A stretch of 8,064 bases of DNA from Prevotellaceae bacterium (lineage in GTDB: Bacteria > Bacteroidota > Bacteroidia > Bacteroidales > Paludibacteraceae). Within the stretch, counting starts at the first letter, position 1. The number at the start of each line of letters is the position of its first letter. A program made the translations under genes and the position numbers. Location: assembly GCA_031270425.1 (NCBI GenBank), contig JAISXQ010000187.1:1-8064 (forward strand), written 5' to 3'. Below, piece after piece: positions 7,039 to 8,064 of this stretch. Under the pieces are notes generated by a model that worked only from the letters and a program-made list of their open reading frames with translations, did no database searches and was not told the DNA's origin.

Positions 7039-7449
7039 CTAAATCTGAATATTCCAATCTATTCGTAAATTGGTATAATGCTGTTCTATTTCGGGTGCTG
7101 CTAAATCTGTTTGATTGGAAATCCAAAAGGATAAGCCATTTACGCGGGCGGCTTCCAAAAGTGAAATTACTTTGCCGGTAATTTCGCGAAGCCTTGTATC
7201 GTTAATGTCCTTTTGTTCCTGACCGTTATGATTTAGCGGTTTATCCGGCACATAGATATTTACGTTTGAAGTTCCGCTTTGTGGGGTATATGTCCTTGTT
7301 ACCGTTATGGTATTTATGCAAATATCCTCTTTTGTGGAATTAAGAGGACGTTTACCGGTATATATTCCTCCGGTAATCATCGCTTTCAATCCTGCCGAAG
7401 CGTTTAACGTCTGAAATAAAACATCGTTTGTGTCGAAACTTGTCATCAT
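7039..7449 (-). CDS. Tail terminator / tail completion-like protein
   Basis: 136 residues from the preferred ATG at 7449. That ATG overlaps the stop of the preceding gene as ATGA; a TTG two codons upstream (7455) would also be open but is less likely, and a second ATG follows at once (7446). The sequence fits tail terminator proteins that cap the tube and join it to the head: an N-terminal helix (NDVLFQTLNASAGLKAMI), then strands INTITVTRTYTPQ and SNVNIYVPDKPLN, a helix DTRLREITGKVISLLEAA, and a final strand pair ending EQHYTNLRIDWNIQI. Such an alpha/beta order with a VNIYVP strand is common to this class in Bacteroides-type prophages (recalled pattern). Its place between head closure and tube genes supports the role. 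Confidence 0.75.
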   Translation of the reverse strand: MMTSFDTNDVLFQTLNASAGLKAMITGGIYTGKRPLNSTKEDICINTITVTRTYTPQSGTSNVNIYVPDKPLNHNGQEQKDINDTRLREITGKVISLLEAARVNGLSFWISNQTDLAAPEIEQHYTNLRIDWNIQI

Positions 7450-7832
7450 ATCCAAAGCCTATGGTGTAACCGCCCAATGTCGTATTTCATACACTTTCCG
7501 GCGGCTACGATTAAACCTGAAATTTTGCTTTGCTCTATAAAATCTTCGTTCAAAAGTTTGTCCGGCTCTACCTCTGTCCGCGTTACTGCTATTTGCGTCC
7601 CCTCGTTAATGCGGGTAGTTCCTTTCGGAATCTGAATGAGCGAGGCAAATACAATCGTTTCACCGCCGGAAGTGGTTACGGTATGACCTTTTCCGTTGGT
7701 TTCTTCGCGGCAAATGCTTTTCAGTTCCCAAATTGCGGGGCCGGTTTCCCAACTTCCGGTATTTGGGTTCTGTGTCGCTTCTTCGGTGCGCAAAGCGTAC
7801 AGGTATTGCGGATATTGATAGGTAGTGTTCAT
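7446..7832 (-). CDS. Head closure / head-tail joining-like protein
   Basis: 128 residues, beginning with ATG immediately after the TAA of the connector gene (zero-base gap) and ending in an ATGA overlap with the tail terminator-like gene. It opens YQYPQYLYALRTEEATQNPN, a short beta hairpin typical of stopper/head-closure proteins, followed by WELKSICREETNGKGHTV, then a strand FASLIQIPKGT, and ends GKCMKYDIGRLHHRLWI. Small beta-barrel proteins of this length between connector and tail terminator usually close the portal channel and form the tail docking surface (SPP1 gp16-type role). Function is inferred mainly from gene order; similarity at sequence level is weak by eye. Confidence 0.7.
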   Translation of the reverse strand: MNTTYQYPQYLYALRTEEATQNPNTGSWETGPAIWELKSICREETNGKGHTVTTSGGETIVFASLIQIPKGTTRINEGTQIAVTRTEVEPDKLLNEDFIEQSKISGLIVAAGKCMKYDIGRLHHRLWI

Positions 7833-8064
7833 TTACCAGATATTGCTTTTGTTCCTGATTTTAGGCTTATCCCCAAATTCAACCGGAATTAAACCGAGTT
7901 CGGAGCAAGTTTGTTTATACCAAAATTTGATAGCGTCCCAATTCCAAGTAATAGAGTAACCGCCTTCGCTTATGTTCGCCATCGGGATAAGGTTTGCAAA
8001 CTCCCGGCAAAGCGCCGTTTTTGCGGTCGTAATGTCCGCTTCTGCGGTTTCATCCGGTATCAAT
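7833..8064 (-). CDS. Head-tail connector protein (3' part; 5' end outside the window)
   Basis: The last 77 codons of a gene running off the right edge. The frame is open to the end, and the only possible internal start near the edge is a TTG (8063), so the gene very probably begins further upstream. Visible are an acidic segment (ETAEADITTAKTALCREFANL), then ISEGGYSITWNWDAIKFWYK, and a basic end, KPKIRNKSNIW. The SEGG-x-SI-x-W pattern followed by a W/Y-rich helix is one I associate with small head-tail adaptor proteins of Bacteroides prophages (DUF6706-like, from memory). Such adaptors form a ring under the portal. Its stop abuts the next gene's ATG, indicating tight coupling. Confidence 0.7.
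   Translation of the reverse strand, partial: LIPDETAEADITTAKTALCREFANLIPMANISEGGYSITWNWDAIKFWYKQTCSELGLIPVEFGDKPKIRNKSNIW

Overview
This window is one continuous stretch of siphovirus-type phage structural genes, all on the minus strand and read from high to low coordinates. It covers the end of the head-tail connector block and the front two thirds of the tail module of a tailed phage or prophage. The likely host is a member of the Bacteroidota, probably Bacteroidales. The reasons are the resemblance of the proteins to Bacteroides-type prophage proteins (the SEGG-containing connector, the two-frame tail chaperone, the WPDYHG/EAREIEL distal tail domain), the AT-rich composition, and the absence of Shine-Dalgarno-like sequences before almost every start. 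This comes from recalled family patterns, not from a database search.

Layout in transcription order: (1) 8064-7833, the 3' part of a head-tail connector; (2) 7832-7446, a head-closure-like protein; (3) 7449-7039, a tail terminator/completion-like protein; (4) 7013-6510, the major tail tube protein; (5) 6473-6432, a strong intrinsic terminator directly after the tube gene; (6) 6423-6406, three perfect ACAATT repeats abutting the next start; (7) 6404-5871, the tail assembly chaperone (G-type); (8) a second chaperone frame (T-type), open from 6063 to 5659, in the -1 frame relative to G and ending in an ATGA overlap with the tape measure start; (9) 5662-1835, a 1275-residue tape measure protein; (10) 1830-1315, a small protein with eight ten-residue beta-solenoid-like repeats; (11) 1313-105, a distal tail protein carrying an N-terminal LamG-like jelly roll and a C-terminal PKD-like domain; (12) 85-1, the first 28 codons of the next tail-tip gene. 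Genes are packed with ATGA overlaps or gaps of 0-25 nt. The exceptions are the 105-nt gap holding the terminator and the roughly 20-nt gap before the last gene. No stretch of 300 bases lacks a gene.

How they work together: the connectors close the filled head. The tube protein polymerises around the tape measure with help from the G and GT chaperones, the terminator protein caps the tube, and the distal tail protein plus the following gene build the host-facing tip. The two added domains on the distal tail protein look like glycan or surface-binding modules. The terminator after the tube gene would let that abundant protein be made in excess of the genes behind it.

No integrase, lysis gene, tRNA, CRISPR array, insertion sequence or attachment site is visible. 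I see no wholly new system. The least ordinary items are the LamG-Dit-PKD tip protein, the chaperone frame pair without a canonical slippery heptamer, and the decapeptide-repeat protein between tape measure and distal tail protein.
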